Part shown: in pieces, positions 1-5,731 of the stretch
Position numbering within the stretch: position 1 is the stretch's first letter
Layout: the number at the start of each line of letters is the position of its first letter
DNA from: Euzebyaceae bacterium
GTDB lineage: Bacteria; Actinomycetota; Nitriliruptoria; Euzebyales; Egibacteraceae
NCBI GenBank assembly: GCA_013696915.1
Contig: JACCXR010000157.1
Location: 1 to 5,731, forward strand
Length of the DNA: 5,731 nucleotides
Reading direction: 5' to 3'
The notes under the pieces: generated by a model
What the model was told of the DNA's origin: nothing
The model's input: only the letters and a program-made list of their open reading frames with translations
The model's database searches: none
Program-made: the position numbers and the translations under genes

Positions 1-60
1 CGGCTGCGACGCCGCGCCCCCGACAACACCGGCACAGCGCCACCCCACCAACCAGCGTCA

Positions 61-81
61 TCGGGGCCGGGCCGGCTCCGA
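61..81. repeat. GC-rich stem-loop
   Basis: Bases 61-69 pair with 73-81 around a 3-base loop (GGC): a 9-bp stem with one G-T wobble (65 with 77), very GC-rich. There is no T-tract after it. It could be a terminator for a gene entering from the left, but no such gene is certain, so only the structure is claimed. Confidence 0.35.
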
Positions 82-292
82 GGCAACACCCCCCACCGGG
101 GCGTCTGCCGAACAGCGTAATGACCAACCTAAATTCCTGCGCAGGCCCTTACTGTGCGTCGACCCTTTTCACGGCCCGAGAAGCCCGCTACCATCCTTGG
201 GGGGCAGGCGCCTCACGCAGACGGGGGGCTGGGGGCAGGCAAGGACCCGGCTTCCCCGGGGGCTCTTCTTGTCCGACGTGCAGGACCATGGC

Positions 293-302
293 GGGAGGTG
301 AG
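293..302 (+). promoter_or_regulatory. Ribosome binding site deciding the Crp-family start
   Basis: GGGAGGTGAG is a near-ideal Shine-Dalgarno sequence. Its GGAGG core (294-298) lies 8 bases before GTG at 307. The next candidate, ATG at 316, would be 17 bases away, too far, and the most upstream in-frame start (154) has no comparable site. This favours the GTG start at 307. Confidence 0.75.
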
Positions 303-306
303 ACAA

Positions 307-1053
307 GTGGCGGCGATGTTCGACAGCAGGGCTCTGGCTCAAGATCCGGCACCGGCCTGGCACGGCGTCGCGGAACTGGAGCCGGGCTCCTTCCTCGCCT
401 CCCTACGACCCGAGGCACACCACGCTCTGTTCCACCTCGGGCGCCGTCGGGTGTTCCGTCACGGCGCGCCGCTGCTCACCCAGGGCCACACGCCGCACTG
501 GGTGATGGTCCTTCTGAGGGGCCGGGTGAAGGTCGCACACCACTCGGATGACGGGCGCGAGGTCGTCCTGAACATCTGGGGCCCGGGTGACCTGCTCGGC
601 GTCGTCCCCAGCCTTGACGGCGAGCCCGCGGACGCGACCATCATCGCGGTCGACGACGTCGAGGCGCAGGTTCTCAGCACCGTGCGCTTCGAGGCCTTCC
701 TCCAGAGCCATCCCGAGGCGCAGCGCGTCCTCCTGCAGGTCCTCATTCGCCGGCTGCGTCGCGCGACGCGGGACCGGACGCAGCTCGCCCTCAACGACAC
801 CTTCGGCCGCGTGGCCCTGCGCCTCGTCGAACTCGCGGACCGGTACGGAGAACGGGACGACGGTCGGATCAGGATCACCCTCCCCCTCTCGCAGAACGAG
901 TTGGCGGCGTGGACGGGAACGTCTCGCGAAGCCACGAGCAAGGCGCTGCAGTTGATGCGGCAGCGCGGCTACATCGAGACGTTCCGTCGCGAGATCCACG
1001 TCCTGGACATCGCGAGCCTCCGGCGCAGGGTCGCCGGGGTGCTCGGGAGCTGA
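307..1053 (+). CDS. Crp/Fnr-family transcriptional regulator
   Basis: Predicted 248-residue cytoplasmic DNA-binding regulator of the Crp/Fnr superfamily, of usual length for that family. Residues about 27-140 form the cyclic-nucleotide-binding-like beta-roll (GRVKVAHHSDDGRE, then GPGDLLG at 92-98). A long connecting helix follows (about 140-180). The C-terminal winged helix-turn-helix (about 190-235) contains LPLSQNELAAWTGTSREATS, with the recognition helix near TSREATSKAL (205-214) and a wing ending EIHVLD. The cAMP-contacting Arg-Ser pair of E. coli Crp appears to be replaced by Ala-Asp (108-109, in EPADATIIA), so canonical cAMP binding is doubtful. There is no cysteine in the protein, which rules out an Fnr-type iron-sulfur cluster. 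The ligand and regulon are unknown. GTG at 307 is chosen for its strong ribosome binding site; longer in-frame starts back to 154 exist. It stands alone: a terminator-like hairpin follows the stop codon. Confidence 0.88.
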   Translation: MAAMFDSRALAQDPAPAWHGVAELEPGSFLASLRPEAHHALFHLGRRRVFRHGAPLLTQGHTPHWVMVLLRGRVKVAHHSDDGREVVLNIWGPGDLLGVVPSLDGEPADATIIAVDDVEAQVLSTVRFEAFLQSHPEAQRVLLQVLIRRLRRATRDRTQLALNDTFGRVALRLVELADRYGERDDGRIRITLPLSQNELAAWTGTSREATSKALQLMRQRGYIETFRREIHVLDIASLRRRVAGVLGS

Positions 1054-1068
1054 CGGGTGTGGGCCGTC

Positions 1069-1099
1069 TGCCGGACGAGCCGTCTCCCCCCGTCCGGCG
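1069..1099 (+). terminator. Probable terminator hairpin after the Crp-family gene
   Basis: GCCGGACG (1070-1077) is perfectly complementary to CGTCCGGC (1091-1098), with a 13-base loop and one extra T-G wobble pair (1069 with 1099). The stem starts 16 bases after the stop codon. No T-tract follows, which is common for actinobacterial terminators. The position directly after a gene and before a 270-base gap supports the call. Confidence 0.55.
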
Positions 1100-1190
1100 C
1101 CTCGACCGCGCAATCTCCACACACCGAGTGCGTCGTAATGCATAGAGGCCGCCGCCCGCCTGTGTCACCGTTCCGCATCGCAGAGGACAC

Positions 1191-1206
1191 CTTCGGTTCA
1201 CCGAAG
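1191..1206. promoter_or_regulatory. Inverted repeat, possible operator
   Basis: CTTCGGT TC ACCGAAG is a perfect 7-bp inverted repeat with a 2-base centre. It is loosely extended by GAC (1186-1188) and GTC (1208-1210). It lies about 120-180 bases upstream of the possible starts of the first LuxR-type gene, inside the only sizeable gap before that gene. The compact dyad symmetry suits a dimeric regulator binding DNA rather than a terminator, since no gene ends close by. Which protein would bind is unknown. Confidence 0.35.
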
Positions 1207-1372
1207 CGTCGGACGGGAGAAAGGCGGGAGCGCTGAACGCAGCCGAGACGTACGGAAGCGAGCTCAAGAACGTGCGGCCGCCGTTCGGGACACCACTTGC
1301 CCCGCCTGTTGAGTGCGTCATGCTCGGCGTTGCGGGGATGTGGACTCCGGGCGGGGGCCAGGCGGGACGCAT

Positions 1373-2128
1373 GTGGGACTGAACTGGCAGGCCGACGCGC
1401 GCGGTCGGGCGCGTGCCGAACGCGATGGTGGAGTCGTCACCGTCATTGACGCGGAGCGAGCCTTCGCCGAAGGCCTCGCCCGACTACTGACCGACGCGGG
1501 GGTGCCGGCACGCCCAGGCGCCGGCGAGGCTCAGGACCTGGAACGGCTGACGCTCACCAGCCGCCTGGTCGTCGACGTGCGCATCGGCCGTCGCGCGCTG
1601 GACGCCTTGCTCCTCCGGGCAGCGACCCGGCGCCCACCGACAGCGGCGTGGCTCGTTTCCCGGCCGGGCCGGGCCCCCGACCGGTCGCTGACCCGCCATC
1701 CGGCGGTCACAGGTTGGCTCGATCGCGGGGACTCGCTGGCCACGCTGCTCAACCTCCTCGCAGGAGGCCAGGGCCGGCCGGTGGCACGCCCCAACTCCGG
1801 CCCGTCCGCACGCCAGCGCGACCTCCACTCCACCGCCCCTGCTCTCGTGGCGCTTACGTCACGGGAACACGATGTTCTCCAGGCGATCGTCACCGGCGAA
1901 AGGGATCGGGAGCTAGCGGAACGGCTGGGAATCTCGCGCCACACCGTTCGGACCCACATCGAGAACGTCCTCGGCAAGCTGGGCGTCCACTCGCGTCACG
2001 AGGCCGCGGCCGTCGCGGTTCGATCCGGAGTGAGGAGGGCGACAGCAGTCTCCTCGCATGTCCACCGCCTCGGTGCTAGCGGCGCTTCGTCCACCACAAC
2101 GGGACCACGACAGCGGGAGGGCCGATGA
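1373..2128 (+). CDS. LuxR/NarL-type response regulator with degenerate receiver
   Basis: Predicted 251-residue DNA-binding regulator. The N-terminal half resembles a response-regulator receiver: strand 1 reads VTVIDAERAFAEGLARLL, with one acidic residue (Asp26) where two are usual, and VVDVRIG puts Asp68 at the phosphoacceptor position. The conserved lysine near the end of the receiver is not seen (WLDRGDS in its place), so phosphorylation-dependent switching is doubtful. A variable linker (about 135-160) precedes a clear LuxR helix-turn-helix at about 161-221: LTSREHDVLQAI, then AERLGISRHTVRTHIENVLG and KLGVHSR. The start is uncertain. GTG at 1373 follows GGCGGGA at 1361-1367; GTG at 1313 would add 20 residues but lacks a ribosome binding site, and its extra codons have poor third-position GC. 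The stop overlaps the next gene's start. No partner kinase is in the window. Confidence 0.85.
   Translation: MGLNWQADARGRARAERDGGVVTVIDAERAFAEGLARLLTDAGVPARPGAGEAQDLERLTLTSRLVVDVRIGRRALDALLLRAATRRPPTAAWLVSRPGRAPDRSLTRHPAVTGWLDRGDSLATLLNLLAGGQGRPVARPNSGPSARQRDLHSTAPALVALTSREHDVLQAIVTGERDRELAERLGISRHTVRTHIENVLGKLGVHSRHEAAAVAVRSGVRRATAVSSHVHRLGASGASSTTTGPRQREGR
2115..2120 (+). promoter_or_regulatory. Ribosome binding site inside the end of the first LuxR-type gene
   Basis: GGGAGG lies 4 bases before ATG 2125 and within the last codons of the preceding gene. With the ATGA overlap it supports translational coupling and fixes the start of the second regulator. Confidence 0.65.
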
Positions 2129-2859
2129 GAACTTCGACCGCACGCGCCTCACGTCCGGTCGGCCACGCGGGAGCACGTGTCCTGGTGGTCGACCGCTACG
2201 CATTGTTCCGGGCCGCCCTTCGCCGCATCATCGACGCGGAACTGGACATGGAATCGGTCGCGGAGGCGGCCGACGGTCCGACAGCCGTGCGGATGGTGGC
2301 TGCCTGCGCGCCCAACGTCGTCGTCGTCGACGCTGGTCTCCTGGCCGAGAGCGAGGACCTCGCGGCCGGCCGTCTGCTAGAGCTCGACTCCGAGTGCAAG
2401 CTCCTGTTCGTCGGTGAGAGTTCCGATCCCGAATGCCTGGTGGCAGCCGTGGAGGCGGGGGCGGACGGCTACGTCACGAAGGACATGTCGCTCTCGTCGT
2501 TCGTGACGTCCATCCGCTGGCTCCGCGCCGGCGAGGCGGCGTTTCCCCGGTGGATGGTCGGGCATCTGGTGCACAGGCTCGTCCAGGGCAAACGCGAGGC
2601 CGCCGACACTGCCCTGCTGATGGGTCGGCTGACGCGCCAGGAACGGGTGGTGCTGCGCCTGCTGAGCAACGGCTGCACCCTGAACGCGACCGCCACGGCG
2701 TTGTACATCTCCCCGGAGACGGCTCGCAGCCACATCCAGCATGTCCTGACCAAGCTCGGCGTTCACTCCAGGGCTGAGGCGGTGGCGCTGGCCGTGGAGC
2801 ACGCCAGGTACCTGACGCACGAAGTCCCCCAGAACGAGACAGCCGACGCGATGCCGTGA
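2125..2859 (+). CDS. LuxR/NarL-type response regulator
   Basis: Predicted 244-residue transcription factor. The receiver spans about residues 17-135: RVLVVDRYALFRAAL at strand 1 (Asp23, followed by Arg24 where a second acidic residue is usual), phosphoacceptor candidate Asp69 in VVVVDAGLL, and Lys119 in GYVTKDMS. The usual Thr/Ser at the end of strand 4 appears to be Gly97 (LLFVGESSD). The acid pocket is therefore incomplete, but the Asp and Lys remain, so phosphorylation is possible though unproven. The LuxR helix-turn-helix is at about 169-231: LTRQERVVLRLL, ATALYISPETARSHIQHVL and TKLGVHSRAEAVALAV. The ATG shares ATGA with the upstream stop (4-base overlap) and has GGGAGG just before it, so the two regulators very likely form one operon and may act together, perhaps as a heterodimer (inference). 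The two HTH regions share the pattern VL-KLGVHSR-EA-A-AV, so they may be paralogues. Confidence 0.88.
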   Translation: MRTSTARASRPVGHAGARVLVVDRYALFRAALRRIIDAELDMESVAEAADGPTAVRMVAACAPNVVVVDAGLLAESEDLAAGRLLELDSECKLLFVGESSDPECLVAAVEAGADGYVTKDMSLSSFVTSIRWLRAGEAAFPRWMVGHLVHRLVQGKREAADTALLMGRLTRQERVVLRLLSNGCTLNATATALYISPETARSHIQHVLTKLGVHSRAEAVALAVEHARYLTHEVPQNETADAMP

Positions 2860-3027
2860 CGACAGGAAGTTGATGCACCTGAGAACAGGCCCCGATAGAG
2901 CAGAGGACGTGGCAACGATCGCAACGGTGCAGTTCCGAGAAACGGGTCTCCCCGAGCCACTCCTGGCAGCAGCGCCCAGGGGTCCGGGACACCACGGCAT
3001 AGCGTTTGCGGGACGGGGGCGGATTCC
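2860..3027. other. Intergenic region before the secreted-protein gene
   Basis: This gap of 168 bases contains the hairpin at 2959-2983, a short direct repeat GCAACG at 2912-2917 and 2921-2926 (9-base period), and weak promoter-like hexamers (TTGATG at 2870, GATAGA at 2894; TAGCGT at 3000). None is strong enough to name as a promoter. The gap and the hairpin suggest that the secreted-protein gene is transcribed separately from the regulators. Confidence 0.4.
2959..2983 (+). terminator. Possible terminator hairpin after the response-regulator pair
   Basis: ACTCCTGG (2959-2966) pairs with CCAGGGGT (2976-2983) as an 8-bp stem with one T-G wobble and a 9-base loop. It lies 99 bases after the stop at 2859 and 44 bases before the next start. 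No T-tract follows. It could end the regulator operon, or act in the leader of the downstream gene if transcription starts before it; TTGATG (2870-2875) and GATAGA (2894-2899), spaced 18, form a weak promoter-like pair that would allow this. Confidence 0.35.
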
Positions 3028-3046
3028 ATGAAGAATCGTTCTTCAT
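3028..3046 (+). promoter_or_regulatory. Perfect inverted repeat starting at the start codon
   Basis: ATGAAGAA (3028-3035), TCG, TTCTTCAT (3039-3046) is a perfect 8-bp inverted repeat whose left arm begins with the start codon of the secreted-protein gene. In mRNA it could fold into a hairpin hiding the AUG; in DNA it could be an operator. Its AT-richness stands out against the surroundings. Confidence 0.45.
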
Positions 3047-5731
3047 CGCTAGTGAGCGTGGTCCTCTTACCGCGCCCGGCGAGACCGTGGGGCCGTCCGC
3101 GTTTTCGTGCATTTGTTTGCGCCGCCTGCATGCTGACCCTGCTGGCCTCGATCGCGGGACCGGCCGCAGCTACTCAGGTTGCGCACAGCGTCGTGGTGTC
3201 AGACGACCCGGCCAACTTCACCCCCCACGCGCTCAACGGCCGCGTGAACGCCATCGTCCAGGTCGGCAACAAGATGATCGCCGGCGGCGACTTCACCACC
3301 ATCAGCTCGGCCAGCAGCCCGAACACCGAGATCGCGCGTCCCTACATCTTCGCCTTCAACGCCACCACCGGTGCCATCGACTCGGCCTTCACACCGACGC
3401 TCAACGGCGTGGTGCACGCGCTGGCGGCGGACCCGGACGGTCAGTCGGTGCTGGTGGCTGGGGCGTTCAAGACGGCCAACGGCTCGACCGTCAACCGGGT
3501 CACCAAGCTCGACACGGCGAACGGCGCGCGGGTGCCCGGCTTCAGGGCGTCAGCCAACGCGACCGTGCTCGACCTCGTGGTCCACGGCGACCGGGCGTAC
3601 ATCGCGGGGTACTTCAGCTCCGTCAACGGCACGGCGCGGTCGGCGCTCGCTGCGATCGACGTCGCGACCGGGGACGTCAAGTCCGACTTCGACGTCCCGC
3701 TCGCCGGTCCCCGCACCGGGCAGTCGCTGTTCGGGCGCAAGGTCGACGTCAACCCGCAGGGGACGCGGCTGATGGTGATCGGCAACTTCTCCAGCGCCGG
3801 AGGCCAGGAACGCCACCAGATCGCCATGCTCGACCTCACGCGGGGCCCGGTCGCGCTGGCGAACTGGTCCACGCTGCGGCTGCAGCGGGAATGCAACAGC
3901 AAGCTGTTCCCGAGCTACGCCAAGGACGTCGAGTTCTCGCCCGACGGCTCGTACTTCGTCCTGGTGAACACGGGCGGCGGCCGCAGGGGGAGCCTGTGCG
4001 ACACCGCGTCGCGCTGGGAGACCGCCGCCACCGGATCGGGGCTGCGGGAGACGTGGGCGGATGAGACCGGCGGCGACACGCTGTCCGCGGTGTCCGTCAC
4101 CGGGACCGCGATCTACGTCGGCGGTCACCAGCGCTGGTTGAACAACCCGCTGGCCAACAACGCAGAGGGGCCTGGGGCGGTGGCTCGCAGCGGCATCGCC
4201 GCCCTCGATCCGCGCAACGGCCTGCCGCTGAGCTGGAACCCGGGACGCAGCCCCCGCGGCGTCGGCGTGTTCGACCTCTACGCGACACCGCAAGGCCTGT
4301 GGGTGACCAGCGACACCCAGAGCATCGGCGGTGAGTTCCACGGGCGGCTCGCGCTGATGCCGCTCGCCGGCGGCAAGGCGATTCCGCCGTCCAATCCCGG
4401 CACGCTGCCCGGCGACCTGTACGTCGCCGGCACCGACGACTCGCTGACGAAGCGGTCGTTCGACGGGACCACCCCCGGCGCCCCCTCGACCGTCAGTACC
4501 GCCGTGGCGTGGTCCCGTACCCGCGGCACCTTCATGCTCAGCGGGAAGCTCTTCTACGGCTGGGAGGACGGCAACCTCTACGTCCGCAGCTTCGACGGCA
4601 CCACGTTCGGCCCCGCCACCGCCCTGAACCTCAACCTGCTCAACCACGCAGGCACGGCCAACTACATCCCGGTCGCCAGTCTCACGGGGATGTTCTTCGA
4701 CAACGGCCGCGTCTACTACACCGTGTCCGGCCAGAACGCGCTCTACTGGCGGTACTTCACCGCCGAGAGCGGGGTCCTCGGGGCCGAGCGCTACACCGCC
4801 AACGGCGGCGGCACGGGATTCCCGCGATGGGACAACGTCCGCGGCATGACGATGGCCAACGGCCGCATCTACTACGCGCTCAGCACGGACACCACGCTGC
4901 GCCGCATCGACTTCTTCAACGGCGCGCCCAAGAGCGGGACGATCGCCAGCATCAGCGACTCCAACGGCAACACCTGGCGGTCCAAGGGCATGTTTGTCTT
5001 CTCCCCCCTGGTCGGCCCGGCGCCGAATCAGTCCCCGTCGGCGCAGTTCACGGTGTCGTGCGCGGGGTTGACGTGCAGCTTCGACGGGAGGACGTCGAGC
5101 GATCCGGACGGGTCGGTCACCGGTTGGGCGTGGAACTTCGGCGACTCCACCACGGGGTCGGGGTCCACGGTCGACCACACCTTCGCGGCGGCCGGCACCT
5201 ACACGGTGACGCTGACGGTCACCGACAACAGAGGGGCCACCGGCACCGCCAACCGGCAGGTCACGGTCGCCTTGACGCCGCCGAGCGGCTCGATCGCGTT
5301 CCGCGATTCGGCGAGCGTGAACCGCTACACGTCCACCCATACGGTGACGGTGCCAGCTGCGGTGCAGGGCGGCGACGGGCTGGTGCTGTTGTTGACCTTC
5401 GCCAACGCGTCGTCGACGATCGGTGACCCAACCGGGGTGACGGGTTGGAGCGAGGTTTCCACGGTGAGGGGCACCAGCATCACCACGCGCGTGTGGCAGA
5501 AGGTGGCCGCGAGGGGGGATGCGGGCGGCACGGTGTCGATCCCGTTGAGCGCCGGCGTGAAGGGCAGCACGACGGTGATGGCCTACAGCGGGACGAGTTC
5601 GACGGCGCCGGTGGACAGCTTCGCCGGGGTGGCCGAGACGACGTCGCGTTCGGAGCACACCACACCGGCGGTCACGACGGCGTCGTCGGGCACGTGGGCG
5701 GTGTCGTACTGGGCGGACAAGACGTCAGCGA
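3028..5731 (+). CDS. Secreted beta-propeller and PKD-domain protein (3' end missing)
   Basis: One frame stays open from ATG 3028 to the right edge: 901 codons, no stop, so the C-terminus is lost. A Sec signal peptide fits residues 1-48: Arg-rich n-region (R16, R19, R23, R25, R27), hydrophobic core about 29-43, cleavage after AAA at 46-48. No lipobox. Residues about 68-450 hold propeller-like repeats marked by IAGGDF (84-89), VAGAF (143-147), IAGYF (192-196) and IGNF (251-254), spaced about 50-60, usually followed by an NG or GG turn. Cys289 and Cys324 may pair. Residues about 460-660 form a second module with RSFDGT at 476-481 and 520-525. A PKD domain spans about 667-749, with DPDG (692-695), WNFGDS (702-707) and a likely disulfide C678-C683. 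From 754 a further beta-rich domain of a kind seen in actinobacterial secreted proteins begins. No catalytic site is recognised; binding or surface structure is more likely than catalysis. GGGGGCGGA (3015-3023) is a usable ribosome binding site. Internal Met35 would lose the basic n-region. Upstream regulators may control it (inference). Confidence 0.88.
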   Translation, partial: MKNRSSSLVSVVLLPRPARPWGRPRFRAFVCAACMLTLLASIAGPAAATQVAHSVVVSDDPANFTPHALNGRVNAIVQVGNKMIAGGDFTTISSASSPNTEIARPYIFAFNATTGAIDSAFTPTLNGVVHALAADPDGQSVLVAGAFKTANGSTVNRVTKLDTANGARVPGFRASANATVLDLVVHGDRAYIAGYFSSVNGTARSALAAIDVATGDVKSDFDVPLAGPRTGQSLFGRKVDVNPQGTRLMVIGNFSSAGGQERHQIAMLDLTRGPVALANWSTLRLQRECNSKLFPSYAKDVEFSPDGSYFVLVNTGGGRRGSLCDTASRWETAATGSGLRETWADETGGDTLSAVSVTGTAIYVGGHQRWLNNPLANNAEGPGAVARSGIAALDPRNGLPLSWNPGRSPRGVGVFDLYATPQGLWVTSDTQSIGGEFHGRLALMPLAGGKAIPPSNPGTLPGDLYVAGTDDSLTKRSFDGTTPGAPSTVSTAVAWSRTRGTFMLSGKLFYGWEDGNLYVRSFDGTTFGPATALNLNLLNHAGTANYIPVASLTGMFFDNGRVYYTVSGQNALYWRYFTAESGVLGAERYTANGGGTGFPRWDNVRGMTMANGRIYYALSTDTTLRRIDFFNGAPKSGTIASISDSNGNTWRSKGMFVFSPLVGPAPNQSPSAQFTVSCAGLTCSFDGRTSSDPDGSVTGWAWNFGDSTTGSGSTVDHTFAAAGTYTVTLTVTDNRGATGTANRQVTVALTPPSGSIAFRDSASVNRYTSTHTVTVPAAVQGGDGLVLLLTFANASSTIGDPTGVTGWSEVSTVRGTSITTRVWQKVAARGDAGGTVSIPLSAGVKGSTTVMAYSGTSSTAPVDSFAGVAETTSRSEHTTPAVTTASSGTWAVSYWADKTSA

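Larger units (their letters stand above)
1..306. other. Upstream stretch without a supportable gene
   Basis: I found no gene here that I can defend. On the + strand all three frames stay open for long distances, as expected for such GC-rich DNA. Frame 1 is open from the left edge to a TAA at 118-120, so the tail of an upstream gene is possible, but its 39 residues (rich in Arg, Pro and Gly) match nothing I recognise. A small AT-rich island (TAAATT at 130-135) is a conceivable -10 element for the downstream Crp-family gene, but no convincing -35 box sits at the right distance. A 10-bp palindrome CCTGCGCAGG lies at 136-145. Confidence 0.5.
1054..1372. other. Intergenic region upstream of the response-regulator pair
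   Basis: No gene is supported here. It holds the terminator-like hairpin at 1069-1099, a 7-bp dyad at 1191-1206, and a 7-bp direct repeat GCCGTCT at 1063-1069 and 1079-1085. The promoter for the two LuxR-type genes should lie in the part after 1100, but I cannot assign -35 and -10 boxes with confidence. CATAGAGG at 1141-1148 is a weak -10-like candidate. GTG at 1313 directly follows an in-frame TGA (1310-1312), so the next coding frame cannot start earlier than that. Confidence 0.6.

Noticed and set aside
1..117. Frame open from the left edge as the tail of an upstream gene
   Set aside because: All frames are open here because of base composition. The 39 residues have no recognisable motif, so a gene cannot be claimed.
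153..173. TGTG...TTCACG resembling a Crp site upstream of the Crp-family gene
   Set aside because: The spacing between half-sites is about 12 bases instead of the usual 6-8, and the outer bases do not match.
154..306. Longer N-terminus for the Crp-family regulator
   Set aside because: The extra 51 codons are unlike the family, no ribosome binding site precedes 154, and a near-ideal one precedes GTG 307.
403..1143. 246-codon minus-strand frame
   Set aside because: It is opposite the Crp-family gene, which has clear effector and helix-turn-helix domains and a strong ribosome binding site.
1272..1382. Small frame ending at TGA 1380-1382, with ATG at 1320 and 1371, overlapping the LuxR-type start
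   Set aside because: A leader peptide is conceivable, but there is no good ribosome binding site and the 20-36 residues have no recognisable feature.
3006..4064. 352-codon + strand frame at the start of the secreted-protein gene
   Set aside because: It is an out-of-frame shadow. The product is Arg, Gly and His-rich without motifs, while the frame from 3028 gives a signal peptide and domains and stays open to the edge.
4509..5426. 305-codon + strand frame
   Set aside because: Out-of-frame shadow of the PKD-domain gene, rich in His, Arg and Gln with no domain.
3550..5658. 702-codon open frame on the minus strand
   Set aside because: It lies wholly opposite the secreted-protein gene, which has a signal peptide and recognisable PKD and repeat motifs. 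The antisense product is Arg/Ala/Val-rich with no domain I recognise. Long antisense frames are common opposite GC-rich genes.

Overview
The window is very GC-rich DNA with GC-biased third codon positions. It carries LuxR-type response regulators, a Crp/Fnr regulator, and a large Sec-exported protein combining a beta-propeller with a PKD domain. Together these point to an actinobacterial chromosome (Streptomyces, Pseudonocardiales or similar). Genus cannot be fixed from sequence reading alone. All four genes I can support lie on the + strand. I see no RNA gene, CRISPR array, insertion sequence or integration site.

Layout: 1-306 has no gene I can support; it holds a GC-rich stem-loop (61-81) and ends in a strong ribosome binding site. 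307-1053 encodes a 248-residue Crp/Fnr-family regulator, followed at once by a terminator-like hairpin (1069-1099). 1054-1372 is non-coding and contains a 7-bp dyad (1191-1206) that may be an operator. 1373-2128 and 2125-2859 encode two LuxR/NarL-type response regulators that overlap by ATGA and are probably translationally coupled. Both have receiver domains departing from the consensus. 2860-3027 is intergenic with a second hairpin (2959-2983). From 3028 to the right edge runs one uninterrupted reading frame of 901 codons without a stop. It encodes a secreted protein: signal peptide, beta-propeller-like repeats with a GG-D-F type motif, a second module with FDGT motifs, a PKD domain, and the start of a C-terminal beta-rich domain. 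This is the main gene of the window and it is truncated only by the window edge.

How the genes may work together (inference): three one-component or two-component-like transcription factors sit directly upstream of a large exported surface or extracellular protein, which suggests regulated expression of an envelope or extracellular function. The export gene has two features at its 5' end that hint at control of translation: a perfect 8-bp inverted repeat that begins with the start codon itself, and a single TTA leucine codon at residue 14, a codon linked to bldA control in streptomycetes. No cognate histidine kinase is visible.
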